A DNA stretch of 19,184 nucleotides, taken from contig JAEYUG010000087.1 in assembly GCA_023432805.1 (NCBI GenBank), positions 1 through 19,184 on the forward strand, given 5' to 3'. Source of the stretch: Bacteroidota bacterium (lineage in GTDB: Bacteria; Bacteroidota; Ignavibacteria; SZUA-365). Under the pieces are notes generated by a model, which worked only from the letters and a program-made list of their open reading frames with translations, searched no databases and was not told the DNA's origin. Both the position numbers and the translations under genes were made by a program. Below, piece by piece: positions 1-6,262 of this stretch. The first letter of the stretch is position 1; the number at the start of each line of letters is the position of its first letter.

Positions 1-1343
1 TCCTGGCACTGCGCGGCGGTGTGCCGACCGGTGAGCGGAAACTGCGTGCGGTTGTGGTCGATGGTCGCGGGTTTCCATGCGGTCATGCCGTGACAGACGG
101 TGCAGTCGCGGTTGAACTGTCCGGCCACGTGCGAAGGCTGTACGACGGCGGTGTAGTCGCTCTGGTGGCAGGACCAGCAGTCCGTGGGCAGATTCGTGTA
201 GTTGCCGTTCACGTGGCAGCTCTGGCAGGCCTGTGCGGCATGCGCACCCACGAGCGGGAATTGCGTGGTCGCGTGATCGAAGGTGGCCGGACGCCACCCC
301 GTCATGGCGTGGCAGGCGAGGCAGTTCGTGTCGAAGGATCCGGCCTGGTGCGGGGGATTCGTGGTCGCCGCGTACTCCTTCATGTGGCAGGCGATGCAGG
401 TGTTCGGCGTGCCGGTGAAGGTGCCGCCGATATGGCACTGCTCGCAGGGGACCTGTTCATGCCGGCCGACCAGCGGGAATCCCGTCTTTGCGTGATCGAT
501 GGTCGCGGGCATCCGCTCGACCGGCTGCCATGCCTGTGTCGAGTGACAGTCCGCACACTGCATGGCAAAGCCCACCACCGCATGATTCGGCCGCGTCGTC
601 GCGTGATACGTCTCGGCATGACAACCGTCGCAGGTCAGCGGCAGCCCCGCGTAGCGGCCGCCCTCGTGGCAGCGTGCGCACTCGATGCGGCGATGCGCGC
701 CCGTCAGACGGAAGTTCGTGTTGTCGTGATCGAAGCGCACCGGCGTCCACCGGGCGGGATCGTGACACTCCATGCAGGCGTGCGAGAATCCCCCCGCCGC
801 GTGATTCGGCTCGACCACCCCGCGGTAGTCGCTCTCGTGACATGCGAAACAGTCCGCCGGCGTCGCACGGAACTGCTGGTCGAGCTGCTGCGCATGGCAG
901 CTCTCGCAGGGCAGCTGCTGATGCGCGCCGAAAAGCGGAAACCGCGTGAGCTGATGCCGCGCCACTTCGGCACTGGGATTGCGCCACGCCGTGGGCTGGT
1001 GGCAGTCCTGACACCGGTCGCCAAACTCGCCCGCATGCCGGTCGGTATGACACTGCACGCAGGCGGTGGTCAGATCCTTGAACGCGATCTTCGCATGGCA
1101 GCTTCCGCAGGTGGCCGAGGCATGCCGCCCGACCAGCGCGTACCCTGTCAGCGCGTGATCGAAACGGATGTCCTTCTTGAGCGACTTCCACGATGCGGCC
1201 GTGTGGCAGGTGCCGCAGGGAATTCCATACGATGCGTGCGGCGCGCTGCCGGGCGTCTCCTGCGCGGCGAGCTGCACGGGCCAGACCAGGGACAGCATGA
1301 GGAGTGCGCCTGCGGCGCGGATGAATCGCGGCACAACGAACAT
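1..1343 (-). CDS. Secreted multiheme cytochrome c built from triheme (c7-like) modules, 3' end outside window
   Basis: The minus-strand frame from an ATG at 1343 stays open to the window edge (447 codons). A Sec-type signal peptide covers about residues 1-28 (hydrophobic LLMLSLVWPVQLAA, then QE). Sixteen complete CXXCH heme sites follow, the first at residue 43 (CGTCH), and a 17th begins at the edge. Every third site starts a repeat of about 68-79 residues (residues 43, 111, 190, 263, 341, 414). Each repeat also carries three non-CXXCH histidines (in FDH, G-R/A-H and N/S-H contexts), enough for bis-His ligation of all hemes. Three hemes per about 70 residues is the architecture of c7-type cytochromes. 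The start is supported by GGAG five nt upstream. The gene lies 64 nt behind the membrane heme-b gene, so it is probably in one operon and serves as periplasmic or extracellular electron carrier. The redox partner is inferred. Confidence 0.93.
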   Translation of the reverse strand, partial: MFVVPRFIRAAGALLMLSLVWPVQLAAQETPGSAPHASYGIPCGTCHTAASWKSLKKDIRFDHALTGYALVGRHASATCGSCHAKIAFKDLTTACVQCHTDRHAGEFGDRCQDCHQPTAWRNPSAEVARHQLTRFPLFGAHQQLPCESCHAQQLDQQFRATPADCFACHESDYRGVVEPNHAAGGFSHACMECHDPARWTPVRFDHDNTNFRLTGAHRRIECARCHEGGRYAGLPLTCDGCHAETYHATTRPNHAVVGFAMQCADCHSTQAWQPVERMPATIDHAKTGFPLVGRHEQVPCEQCHIGGTFTGTPNTCIACHMKEYAATTNPPHQAGSFDTNCLACHAMTGWRPATFDHATTQFPLVGAHAAQACQSCHVNGNYTNLPTDCWSCHQSDYTAVVQPSHVAGQFNRDCTVCHGMTAWKPATIDHNRTQFPLTGRHTAAQCQ

Positions 1344-1348
1344 GATGT

Positions 1349-1352
1349 CTCC
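1349..1352 (-). promoter_or_regulatory. Ribosome binding site of the multiheme cytochrome gene
   Basis: The minus strand reads GGAG five nt upstream of the ATG at 1343. It fixes the start in front of a good signal peptide. Confidence 0.6.
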
Positions 1353-1383
1353 GAAACGAGGTATCCTCATCATACGGGGGAAG

Positions 1384-1404
1384 CCGCCGGGGCGTTCCCG
1401 GCGG
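1384..1404 (-). other. Intercistronic GC-rich stem-loop between heme-b and cytochrome c genes
   Basis: CCGCCGGG and CCCGGCGG form a perfect 8-bp stem with a 5-nt loop, starting three bases past the stop codon of the membrane cytochrome gene. No T-run follows in the direction of transcription. It could be an mRNA-stabilising or attenuating element that sets the ratio of the two operon products; a weak terminator is the alternative. Confidence 0.5.
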
Positions 1405-1407
1405 GGG

Positions 1408-2415
1408 TCAGAAGATCCAGGTATAACCGAGCGAGACCGTGACCACGACATGCACGATCAGGATCAGGAACATGATGATCGAGAAGGGGAAGTGCACGAC
1501 GTGCCAGTAGTGGAAGATGGCCTGCGCCGTGCCCAGAAAGGCGATGCGCCGCAGCAGCAGCGACTTGCGCCGGGCGATCTCCATCACGTCGCGCACGGCG
1601 TCAGTGGGAAGCCCCCGCGACGCAAGATGTGCGCGCAGCTGCGCCAGACGCGAGCGGCGGCCGAGATCGTCGCGCACGAGGGCGAGCACGCTTGCGAAGA
1701 TCGACGGATCCTCGCCAGCGGCGTCGACGTGGCTGATGCCGTCGATCATCGCGAGGGTGTCGTCGTCGACCTTGTAGGTGCGCGTGAGCACCGTGCGCAT
1801 GCGGTCGTTCTGGGCGGCCAGGTCGCCCATCGACAACTCCTGTCCCTCGATCGTCTTGGGAATCTGCGTGTAGATGTAGCGGCCGAGGATGCCGCTGAGT
1901 GCGACGAAGATCATGCTCCACGCGCTGACGGCCACGATGCCGCCGAACTTGAAGGTGGTATGGTAGAGTACGAGTACGGGACCGAGCAGGCACAGGAAGA
2001 TGTGGAATTCGAGCCAGTGCTTGATCTTCCCCAGATTGCGCATGCGCCGCACCCGCTTGCGCGAGCTGTAGAGCGCGACTCCCATCATCATGCTTGCGGA
2101 GCCGAGGATTCCCAACCCATGCCCGTAGAAGCCCGTGGGCTTCCACTCCTGCCAGTACGCGGCATCACGCCGAAGCGAATCCTTCCGCGTCAGCAATTCC
2201 TCCCTCGAGAGTCCGAGCGTGCCGAGTCCCGCATCCATCATCTCCAGCTCGACGTCGATGTCGCTGATGCGGGCGTCGAGATCGGCCTTGTGGTTGCTGA
2301 TCGTCTCTTCGGCCGTGCTGTAGTAGGTGAAGCCGTTGATGCCGACGATCACCGCCGTGCCGATGCCGAGCGTGAACAAGAGGAGAAGGTACAGGGTGTG
2401 GACCTGCTTGCTCAT
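1408..2415 (-). CDS. Membrane-bound b-type cytochrome-like protein
   Basis: The product is 335 residues from ATG at 2415. An upstream in-frame ATG at 2496 would add a polar, unlikely extension. Hydrophobic segments lie at about 8-32, 96-116, 134-155, 159-180 and 309-330. A charged, helical, probably coiled-coil stretch (about 34-86) follows the first, and a soluble loop of about 100 residues lies before the last. Histidines cluster at membrane edges: H133, H138 and H152 around the third segment, and H302, H305, H308 and H322 around the last. This suits one or two b hemes, as in cytochrome b561 or ferric-reductase-like proteins. I do not recognise a named family. The neighbours are a multiheme cytochrome c downstream in the same operon and a divergent Fe-S/flavin oxidoreductase, so a role in passing electrons across the membrane is inferred. 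The heme content itself is not proven by sequence. Confidence 0.8.
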   Translation of the reverse strand: MSKQVHTLYLLLLFTLGIGTAVIVGINGFTYYSTAEETISNHKADLDARISDIDVELEMMDAGLGTLGLSREELLTRKDSLRRDAAYWQEWKPTGFYGHGLGILGSASMMMGVALYSSRKRVRRMRNLGKIKHWLEFHIFLCLLGPVLVLYHTTFKFGGIVAVSAWSMIFVALSGILGRYIYTQIPKTIEGQELSMGDLAAQNDRMRTVLTRTYKVDDDTLAMIDGISHVDAAGEDPSIFASVLALVRDDLGRRSRLAQLRAHLASRGLPTDAVRDVMEIARRKSLLLRRIAFLGTAQAIFHYWHVVHFPFSIIMFLILIVHVVVTVSLGYTWIF

Positions 2416-2450
2416 ATATATACCGTGGTGCTGGAGCGTGGATGAAGTGC

Positions 2451-2458
2451 CCAAGATA
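2451..2458 (-). promoter_or_regulatory. Candidate -10 element (TATCTTGG) for the cytochrome operon
   Basis: The minus strand reads TATCTTGG, starting 43 nt upstream of the ATG at 2415. The same octamer sits 42 nt upstream of hicA, and TATCTTGC lies 31 nt upstream of ade. No good -35 hexamer is visible at standard spacing, so support comes only from recurrence and position. Confidence 0.4.
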
Positions 2459-2523
2459 GCATCGCCCCTGCACAATTGCGATATTGGGCGCAGCATTTCC
2501 TGTCACAACCCGCCGCCCGCGCC

Positions 2524-3858
2524 ATGGAGTCGTTTCTGACCTTCCTCGTCTTCGCCGTTCTGGTGTTCGTCACCGTCACGCCCTACATGAAGATGGTCAA
2601 GAAGCGCGAGGCCCGCGCGCGCGAGGCGGCGAAGAAGGGCGCGCTGCATTCGTCGGGACCCCGGTCGCAGCATCCGCACATCGACATCGGACAGTGCATC
2701 GGCTGCGGCGCCTGTGTGGATGCCTGTCCCGAGGGCGATGTACTCGGCGTGATCGGCGGCAAGGCGGCCATCATCAACGGGCACAAGTGCATCGGGCACA
2801 GCCTCTGCGCGGAGGCCTGTCCCGTCGGCGCGATCGAGATCGTGATGGCGCGTCCGAGCATCGGCGCCGACATGCCGGCCCTGACCGACGAGTATGAGAC
2901 GAACGTGCCGGGCATGTTCATCGTGGGTGAGTTGGGCGGACTCGCGCTCATCAAGAACGCCGTGAATCAGGGACGCGACTGCATCGACGTGATCGCCGCG
3001 CGATTGGCGATGCATCCCCCGCCGTCTGATGATGCGGATATCGTCGATGTATGCATCGTCGGGGCGGGTCCCGGCGGCATCAGCGCCTCGCTGCGCGCCA
3101 TCGAGCGGAAGCTGCGCTACCTCACGCTCGAGCAGGACGAGGTCGGCGGCACGGTGGCCAAGTATCCCCGCCAGAAGCTCGTGATGACGAGTCCCGTCGA
3201 ACTGCCCATGCATGGACGTTTCAAGAAGCTCGAGATCGGCAAGGAGGAGCTGCTCGCGTTCTGGACCGAGGTCTTCGACAAGAGCGGACTCCAGGTGCGC
3301 ACGAAGGAGCGGGTCGAGGGAATCGTGCGTGGCGATGACGGCATCTTCGCGGTGACCACGACGGCCGGGGTGCACCGGGCCCGGCACGTCGTACTTGCGC
3401 TGGGTCGCCGCGGCACCCCGCGGAAGCTGGAGATCACGGGCGAGGAGCATCCAAAGGTCATGTACAGCCTGATCGAGGCCGATGCGTACGTGAACAGCAG
3501 GATTCTCGTGGTGGGTGGCGGCGACAGCGCCATCGAGGCGGCGATGGGTCTGGCGCATCAGCGGGGCAACGTCGTGACGCTCTCGTACCGCAAGGCCGAA
3601 TTCTCGCGCATCAAGGAGCGCAATGCCCAGCGCATCGCCGACTGCGTGCAGCGGGGCATGCTCGAGGTCGTGTTCAACTCGATGCCGGTCGAGATCCGCG
3701 ACGAGGAGGTCGTGCTCGAGGTCGACGGTGCGGAGCGGCTGCTGCCGAACGACTACGTGTGGGTATTCGCGGGGGGAATTCCGCCGAACGATTTCCTGGT
3801 GAAGTGCGGCATCGCGTTGGGTCCCCGCGACCTCACAAAGGAAGCGCAGGCGGCGTAG
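2524..3858 (+). CDS. Membrane-anchored ferredoxin-flavin NAD(P) oxidoreductase with permuted FAD domain
   Basis: The product is 444 residues from ATG at 2524. An in-frame ATG at 2476 would add 16 residues and push into the divergent promoter region. Order of parts: transmembrane anchor (about 3-20); basic linker; 8Fe-type ferredoxin domain with CIGCGACVDACP at 58-69 and CIGHSLCAEACP at 89-100; a TNVPGMFIVGE segment at 126-136; Rossmann FAD motif VGAGPGG (179-185); and NAD(P) motif VGGGDSA (330-336). The flavin part resembles thioredoxin-reductase-like proteins but lacks a CXXC redox pair. The second iron-sulfur motif has His at 92 where Cys is usual. The TNVPG...G segment, normally at the C-terminus of such flavoproteins, lies before the FAD fold. 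The likely role is moving electrons between NAD(P)H, flavin and Fe-S clusters at the inner face of the membrane, next to the divergent cytochromes. The partner is inferred. Confidence 0.88.
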   Translation: MESFLTFLVFAVLVFVTVTPYMKMVKKREARAREAAKKGALHSSGPRSQHPHIDIGQCIGCGACVDACPEGDVLGVIGGKAAIINGHKCIGHSLCAEACPVGAIEIVMARPSIGADMPALTDEYETNVPGMFIVGELGGLALIKNAVNQGRDCIDVIAARLAMHPPPSDDADIVDVCIVGAGPGGISASLRAIERKLRYLTLEQDEVGGTVAKYPRQKLVMTSPVELPMHGRFKKLEIGKEELLAFWTEVFDKSGLQVRTKERVEGIVRGDDGIFAVTTTAGVHRARHVVLALGRRGTPRKLEITGEEHPKVMYSLIEADAYVNSRILVVGGGDSAIEAAMGLAHQRGNVVTLSYRKAEFSRIKERNAQRIADCVQRGMLEVVFNSMPVEIRDEEVVLEVDGAERLLPNDYVWVFAGGIPPNDFLVKCGIALGPRDLTKEAQAA

Positions 3859-3863
3859 GCACA

Positions 3864-3886
3864 GGAGGACGGACGCCCTCGTCCGT
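3864..3886 (-). repeat. Single inverted copy of the 27-bp palindromic repeat
   Basis: These 23 bases are the exact reverse complement of the repeat unit arrayed at 6094-6201, including the ACGGACG-AGGG-CGTCCGT hairpin core. The copy lies five bases past the oxidoreductase stop codon, so the family occupies gene ends and intergenic gaps, like REP-type elements. Confidence 0.8.
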
Positions 3887-3895
3887 ACGGTCTAT

Positions 3896-3933
3896 AACGC
3901 CAACACCCGAGCCGAGGCTCGGGTGTTGGCGTT
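3896..3933 (+). terminator. Strong 18-bp hairpin downstream of the oxidoreductase gene, terminator-like
   Basis: Arms 3896-3913 and 3916-3933 are perfectly complementary over 18 bp with only GA between them (the real loop is about 4 nt). It begins 38 nt past the stop codon. No T-tract follows on either strand, so it may act as an mRNA 3'-end stabiliser or cruciform rather than a classic intrinsic terminator. Confidence 0.5.
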
Positions 3934-4114
3934 GAGGAGGTATTGATGTGAGGTTTCTAAGGGATCAGCAGAAGCCGAGGAAGTGAACAATGGTGTACCA
4001 CATGCTGTGGTGGTGACGACTGTGCTCCGACGACTGACGCTTCTGGCGATCCGACTGGGCTGTGCGGCGGCGGGACGACACGCCGCGCGTGCCATTCATC
4101 TCCGTTACCAGCAT

Positions 4115-4143
4115 CTGACCAATCATGACAATTCTCGTATACT
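4115..4143 (+). promoter_or_regulatory. Candidate sigma-70-like promoter upstream of a putative RNA
   Basis: CTGACC (4115-4120) and TATACT (4138-4143) are separated by exactly 17 bases, matching TTGACA and TATAAT at 4/6 and 5/6 positions. Transcription would start near 4150. No coding gene follows closely. Confidence 0.35.
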
Positions 4144-4149
4144 GCGTGA

Positions 4150-4422
4150 GGCATATGTTCGGCGTGTGTTCCAGAACTACACGCACACTACACAAAGTGC
4201 AATTTGTAGGCCAAACGAAAACCGCGAAAATGAGCGTAATTGCGCAGGTTGCCTGTGGCGAGCGTGAACATTTGTGGCGAATCTGTGAAGATTTATCACG
4301 TTCGCGCGTGTATGCGTGGTCCCACGTAGGGGGTGTTGCGGATCCCGGCGATGAACAGCCGGGCATTCGCTGCGCGTTCATGCGTGATGAACACGCGAAA
4401 ACCGAATCCTTTCGCCTTTTTT
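4150..4422 (+). ncRNA. Candidate structured non-coding RNA (about 270 nt)
   Basis: The segment is bounded by a promoter-like pair upstream and an intrinsic terminator downstream and has no credible ORF. Predicted helices by eye: GCGTGT/ACACGC (4162-4167 with 4179-4184), GTGCAATT/AATTGCGC (4197-4204 with 4238-4245, one G-U), a 10-bp helix GCGAGCGTGA/TCACGTTCGC (4258-4267 with 4296-4305, one G-U), and CCCGGC/GCCGGG near 4345-4364. I found no hallmark of tmRNA, RNase P RNA, SRP RNA or 6S RNA. It could instead be a long 3' UTR or a decayed gene. Confidence 0.3.
4395..4422 (+). terminator. Intrinsic terminator
   Basis: A GCGAAA/TTTCGC stem (4395-4400 with 4410-4415, 9-nt loop) is followed by C and six T residues (4417-4422). 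The stem is short, but the T-tract makes this the only classic Rho-independent terminator I see in the window. It would end transcription entering from the 3934-4394 region. Confidence 0.5.
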
Positions 4423-4570
4423 CGCATCACATGCGGTGTCATATTGCATGACGATGCGACCTGTCATCATGCCGACATGGGGGCTTCCGCCCAATGCTGC
4501 GAACAAGCACCCATGCATGTGACAAATATTCACGATGACAATTCCATCCCTTCACCAACTGCAAGGCAGC

Positions 4571-4921
4571 ATGTTCTCGTCCCTTATCTCCTTCCTTCGT
4601 CCCGGAAACGCCGACATAGATCTCCACGCAGAGGATTTCGCCTCTGAACTTGCATCCACCCCGAACGCGGTCGTGCTTGACGTACGCACCTCGGGCGAGT
4701 ACAACGGCGGCCGTCTTCCCGACGCGCGGCTGATGGACATCTCGAGTCCGTCGTTCTCGCAGAAGCTCGAAGCCCTCGACCGCGCCACGCCCTACTACGT
4801 CTACTGTGCCAGCGGCAGCCGCAGCTCGCACGCCGCACGCATGATGACGCAGATGGGCTTTGCGCACGTGCGCAACCTGGCCGGCGGCATCATGAGCTGG
4901 CGGGGCAAGATCGTCCGATGA
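4571..4921 (+). CDS. Single-domain rhodanese-like sulfurtransferase
   Basis: The product is 116 residues. The fold markers are LDVRTSGEYNGGRLPDA (about 36-52), the active-site loop CASGSRS with catalytic Cys79, and the C-terminal LAGGIMSWRGKI. The family carries sulfane sulfur as a cysteine persulfide and passes it to thiol acceptors. There is no signal peptide, so it is probably cytoplasmic. I chose ATG at 4571 because AAGG lies four nt upstream and the resulting length fits stand-alone rhodaneses; an ATG at 4535 would add 12 residues without a ribosome binding site. The stop overlaps the start of the next gene (ATGA at 4918-4921), implying translational coupling to the glycosidase, although the two functions have no obvious link. 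The specific sulfur acceptor cannot be told from sequence. Confidence 0.9.
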   Translation: MFSSLISFLRPGNADIDLHAEDFASELASTPNAVVLDVRTSGEYNGGRLPDARLMDISSPSFSQKLEALDRATPYYVYCASGSRSSHAARMMTQMGFAHVRNLAGGIMSWRGKIVR

Positions 4922-6042
4922 AACGCATCCGGCTGCTTGTCGCGGTTGTGGGGGGATTGCTTGCGGGCGGATCCCACGTCCTCTGCGCACAGCCGGTCGA
5001 CAGTCTGGACCTGAAGATCGGCCAGATGATCATGGTGGGCTTCCGCGGGCTGACTGCGGAAGCCGCCGCACCCGCCCTCGCCGATGTCGAACGCGGCGTG
5101 GGGGGAGTGATCCTCTTCGACTACGACGTGGAGCGGAAGAGTCCTGTTCGGAACATCGAGAATCCCGCCCAGCTGCGCACGCTCACGCGGGCCTTCGAGG
5201 CTGCCGCGCGCCGGTCCCCGTCGCGGTTGCCGCTGCTGGTGGCGATCGATCAGGAGGGCGGTCGGGTCAACAGGCTGAAGCCGAAGAACGGCTTCCCCCC
5301 GACGGTGACGCAGGAGGAACTCGGACGGATGAATGTGCCCGACTCGACGCGCGCGCACGCCGCACGGACAGGCGCGACGCTCGCATCCCTCGGCATCAAT
5401 CTGAACTTCGCGCCGGTGGTGGATGTGAACGTGAATCCCGCAAATCCTGTCATCGGAAAACTGGGACGTTCGTTCAGCGCCGATCCCGCGCGCGTGGCGG
5501 TGCATGCAGTGGCGGCGGTCGAGGGATACCGGTCGCAGGGCGTGCTCACGGCGGTGAAGCATTTTCCGGGACACGGGAGTTCGACAGGGGATTCGCATGA
5601 GGGATTCGTGGATGTGACCACGACCTGGTCGCGTGCGGAGCTCGTGCCGTTTGCGCGGCTCATCGCGTCGGGACACTGCGACATGGTGATGACGGCGCAC
5701 ATCTTCAATTCAAAGTTGGATGCACGCTACCCCGCCACGCTCTCGCGCGCGGTGATCGGCATGCTGCGTGATTCGCTGGGCTGGCAGGGGGTGGTGGTGT
5801 CGGATGATCTGCAGATGCGCGCAATCACCGATCACTACGGATTCGAGGAGGCGGTGGCGCTCGCGCTGGATGCGGGGGTGGACCTGCTGCTGATGGGCAA
5901 CAACGCAGGGGCGTATGACGGAGAGGCCGCTGTGCGTATCGCACGCACGGTGAAGGGACTGGTGCGGTCGGGGAAGGTGACGGAGGCACGCATCGACGCG
6001 TCGTATCGGCGCATCGTCGCGCTCAAGCAGCGGTTGTACTGA
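4918..6042 (+). CDS. nagZ: Secreted glycoside hydrolase family 3 protein, NagZ-like beta-N-acetylhexosaminidase
   Basis: The product is 374 residues with a signal peptide (about 1-24, ending VLCA/QP). The cysteine there does not sit in a proper lipobox, so signal peptidase I cleavage is more likely than lipidation. The TIM barrel carries IDQEGGRVNRL, the NagZ signature KHFPGHGSSTGDSH at 214-227 with the Asp225/His227 dyad that serves as acid/base, and SDDLQM with the nucleophile Asp at about 296. Family members remove N-acetylglucosamine from muropeptides during cell-wall recycling. Export suggests that this one acts in the periplasm, unlike the cytoplasmic enterobacterial enzyme. There is no second C-terminal GH3 domain. 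It overlaps the rhodanese gene by four nt. Another beta-hexosaminide specificity is possible. Confidence 0.9.
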   Translation: MKRIRLLVAVVGGLLAGGSHVLCAQPVDSLDLKIGQMIMVGFRGLTAEAAAPALADVERGVGGVILFDYDVERKSPVRNIENPAQLRTLTRAFEAAARRSPSRLPLLVAIDQEGGRVNRLKPKNGFPPTVTQEELGRMNVPDSTRAHAARTGATLASLGINLNFAPVVDVNVNPANPVIGKLGRSFSADPARVAVHAVAAVEGYRSQGVLTAVKHFPGHGSSTGDSHEGFVDVTTTWSRAELVPFARLIASGHCDMVMTAHIFNSKLDARYPATLSRAVIGMLRDSLGWQGVVVSDDLQMRAITDHYGFEEAVALALDAGVDLLLMGNNAGAYDGEAAVRIARTVKGLVRSGKVTEARIDASYRRIVALKQRLY

Positions 6043-6051
6043 CGATGGGGA

Positions 6052-6068
6052 GGCGGCGTCTCGCCGCC
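6052..6068 (+). other. GC-rich hairpin after the glycosidase gene
   Basis: GGCGGCG and CGCCGCC form a 7-bp perfect stem with a TCT loop, nine bases past the stop codon. There is no T-run, so it is at best a weak terminator or an mRNA end stabiliser. Confidence 0.4.
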
Positions 6069-6093
6069 CGCATCCTCATCGCATCGTTCTCTT

Positions 6094-6201
6094 GGACGGA
6101 CGAGGGCGTCCGTCCTCCCGCGACGGACGAGGGCGTCCGTCCTCCCGCGACGGACGAGGGCGTCCGTCCTCCCGCGACGGACGAGGGCGTCCGTCCTCCC
6201 G
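6094..6201 (+). repeat. Four tandem copies of a 27-bp palindromic repeat
   Basis: Three full units (6096-6122, 6123-6149, 6150-6176) and a fourth missing its last two bases (6177-6201) are identical. Each contains ACGGACG-AGGG-CGTCCGT, a 7- to 9-bp hairpin with a 4-nt loop, followed by a CCTCCCGCG linker. There are no unique spacers, so this is not CRISPR. An inverted single copy lies at 3864-3886. Because 27 is a multiple of three, the array stays open in some frames and creates false protein repeats. Confidence 0.95.
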
Positions 6202-6208
6202 TTGGGGG

Positions 6209-6237
6209 TTGAGGTTTGGGGCGATTGCGGCTATCTT
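6209..6237 (+). promoter_or_regulatory. Candidate promoter of the ade-mutS operon
   Basis: TTGAGG (6209-6214), 17 bases, then TATCTT (6232-6237) followed by GC. Transcription would start about 20 nt before the ade start codon and directly after the repeat array. Confidence 0.45.
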
Positions 6238-6262
6238 GCCGGGTTCACAACCTGAGGCGATG

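Larger units (their letters stand above)
3934..4570. other. Long non-coding stretch between the oxidoreductase and rhodanese genes
   Basis: About 640 bases carry no convincing gene. Open frames on both strands are short, lack family motifs and have atypical composition. The stretch looks richer in A+T than its neighbours. It contains a small inverted repeat (ACCACA/TGTGGT, 3997-4011), a candidate promoter (4115-4143), several stem-loops and an intrinsic terminator (4395-4422), described separately as a possible RNA gene. The last 150 bases before the rhodanese gene show only weak, short hairpins. Confidence 0.6.

Noticed and set aside
21..1442. 473-codon plus-strand open frame
   Set aside because: It is antisense to the multiheme cytochrome, whose minus-strand frame has a signal peptide and 16 CXXCH sites; the plus-strand protein shows only Arg/Ala-rich shadow sequence.
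1168..2445. 425-codon plus-strand open frame
   Set aside because: It is the shadow of the membrane cytochrome gene; His/Asp/Glu-rich without any domain, as expected from reversed high-GC codons.
2476..2523. Longer start for the ferredoxin-flavin protein
   Set aside because: It would add a non-hydrophobic 16-residue leader before the membrane anchor and lies in the short divergent promoter region.
3965..4381. 138-codon minus-strand open frame in the intergenic gap
   Set aside because: It has no recognisable motif or ribosome binding site, Ser/Arg/His/Thr-rich composition unlike the other proteins, and runs antisense to a promoter-terminator unit.
4150..4422. Identity of the candidate RNA as tmRNA, RNase P RNA, SRP RNA or 6S RNA
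   Set aside because: I looked for the tmRNA ends, the RNase P core, the SRP apical motif and a 6S-like long closing stem and saw none.
3983..4451. Short plus-strand open frames (94 and 108 codons) in the same gap
   Set aside because: They overlap each other in different frames, lack motifs and ribosome binding sites, and one crosses the intrinsic terminator.
6094..6201. Possible CRISPR array
   Set aside because: The units are directly contiguous with no unique spacers, only four copies, and no cas genes are present.
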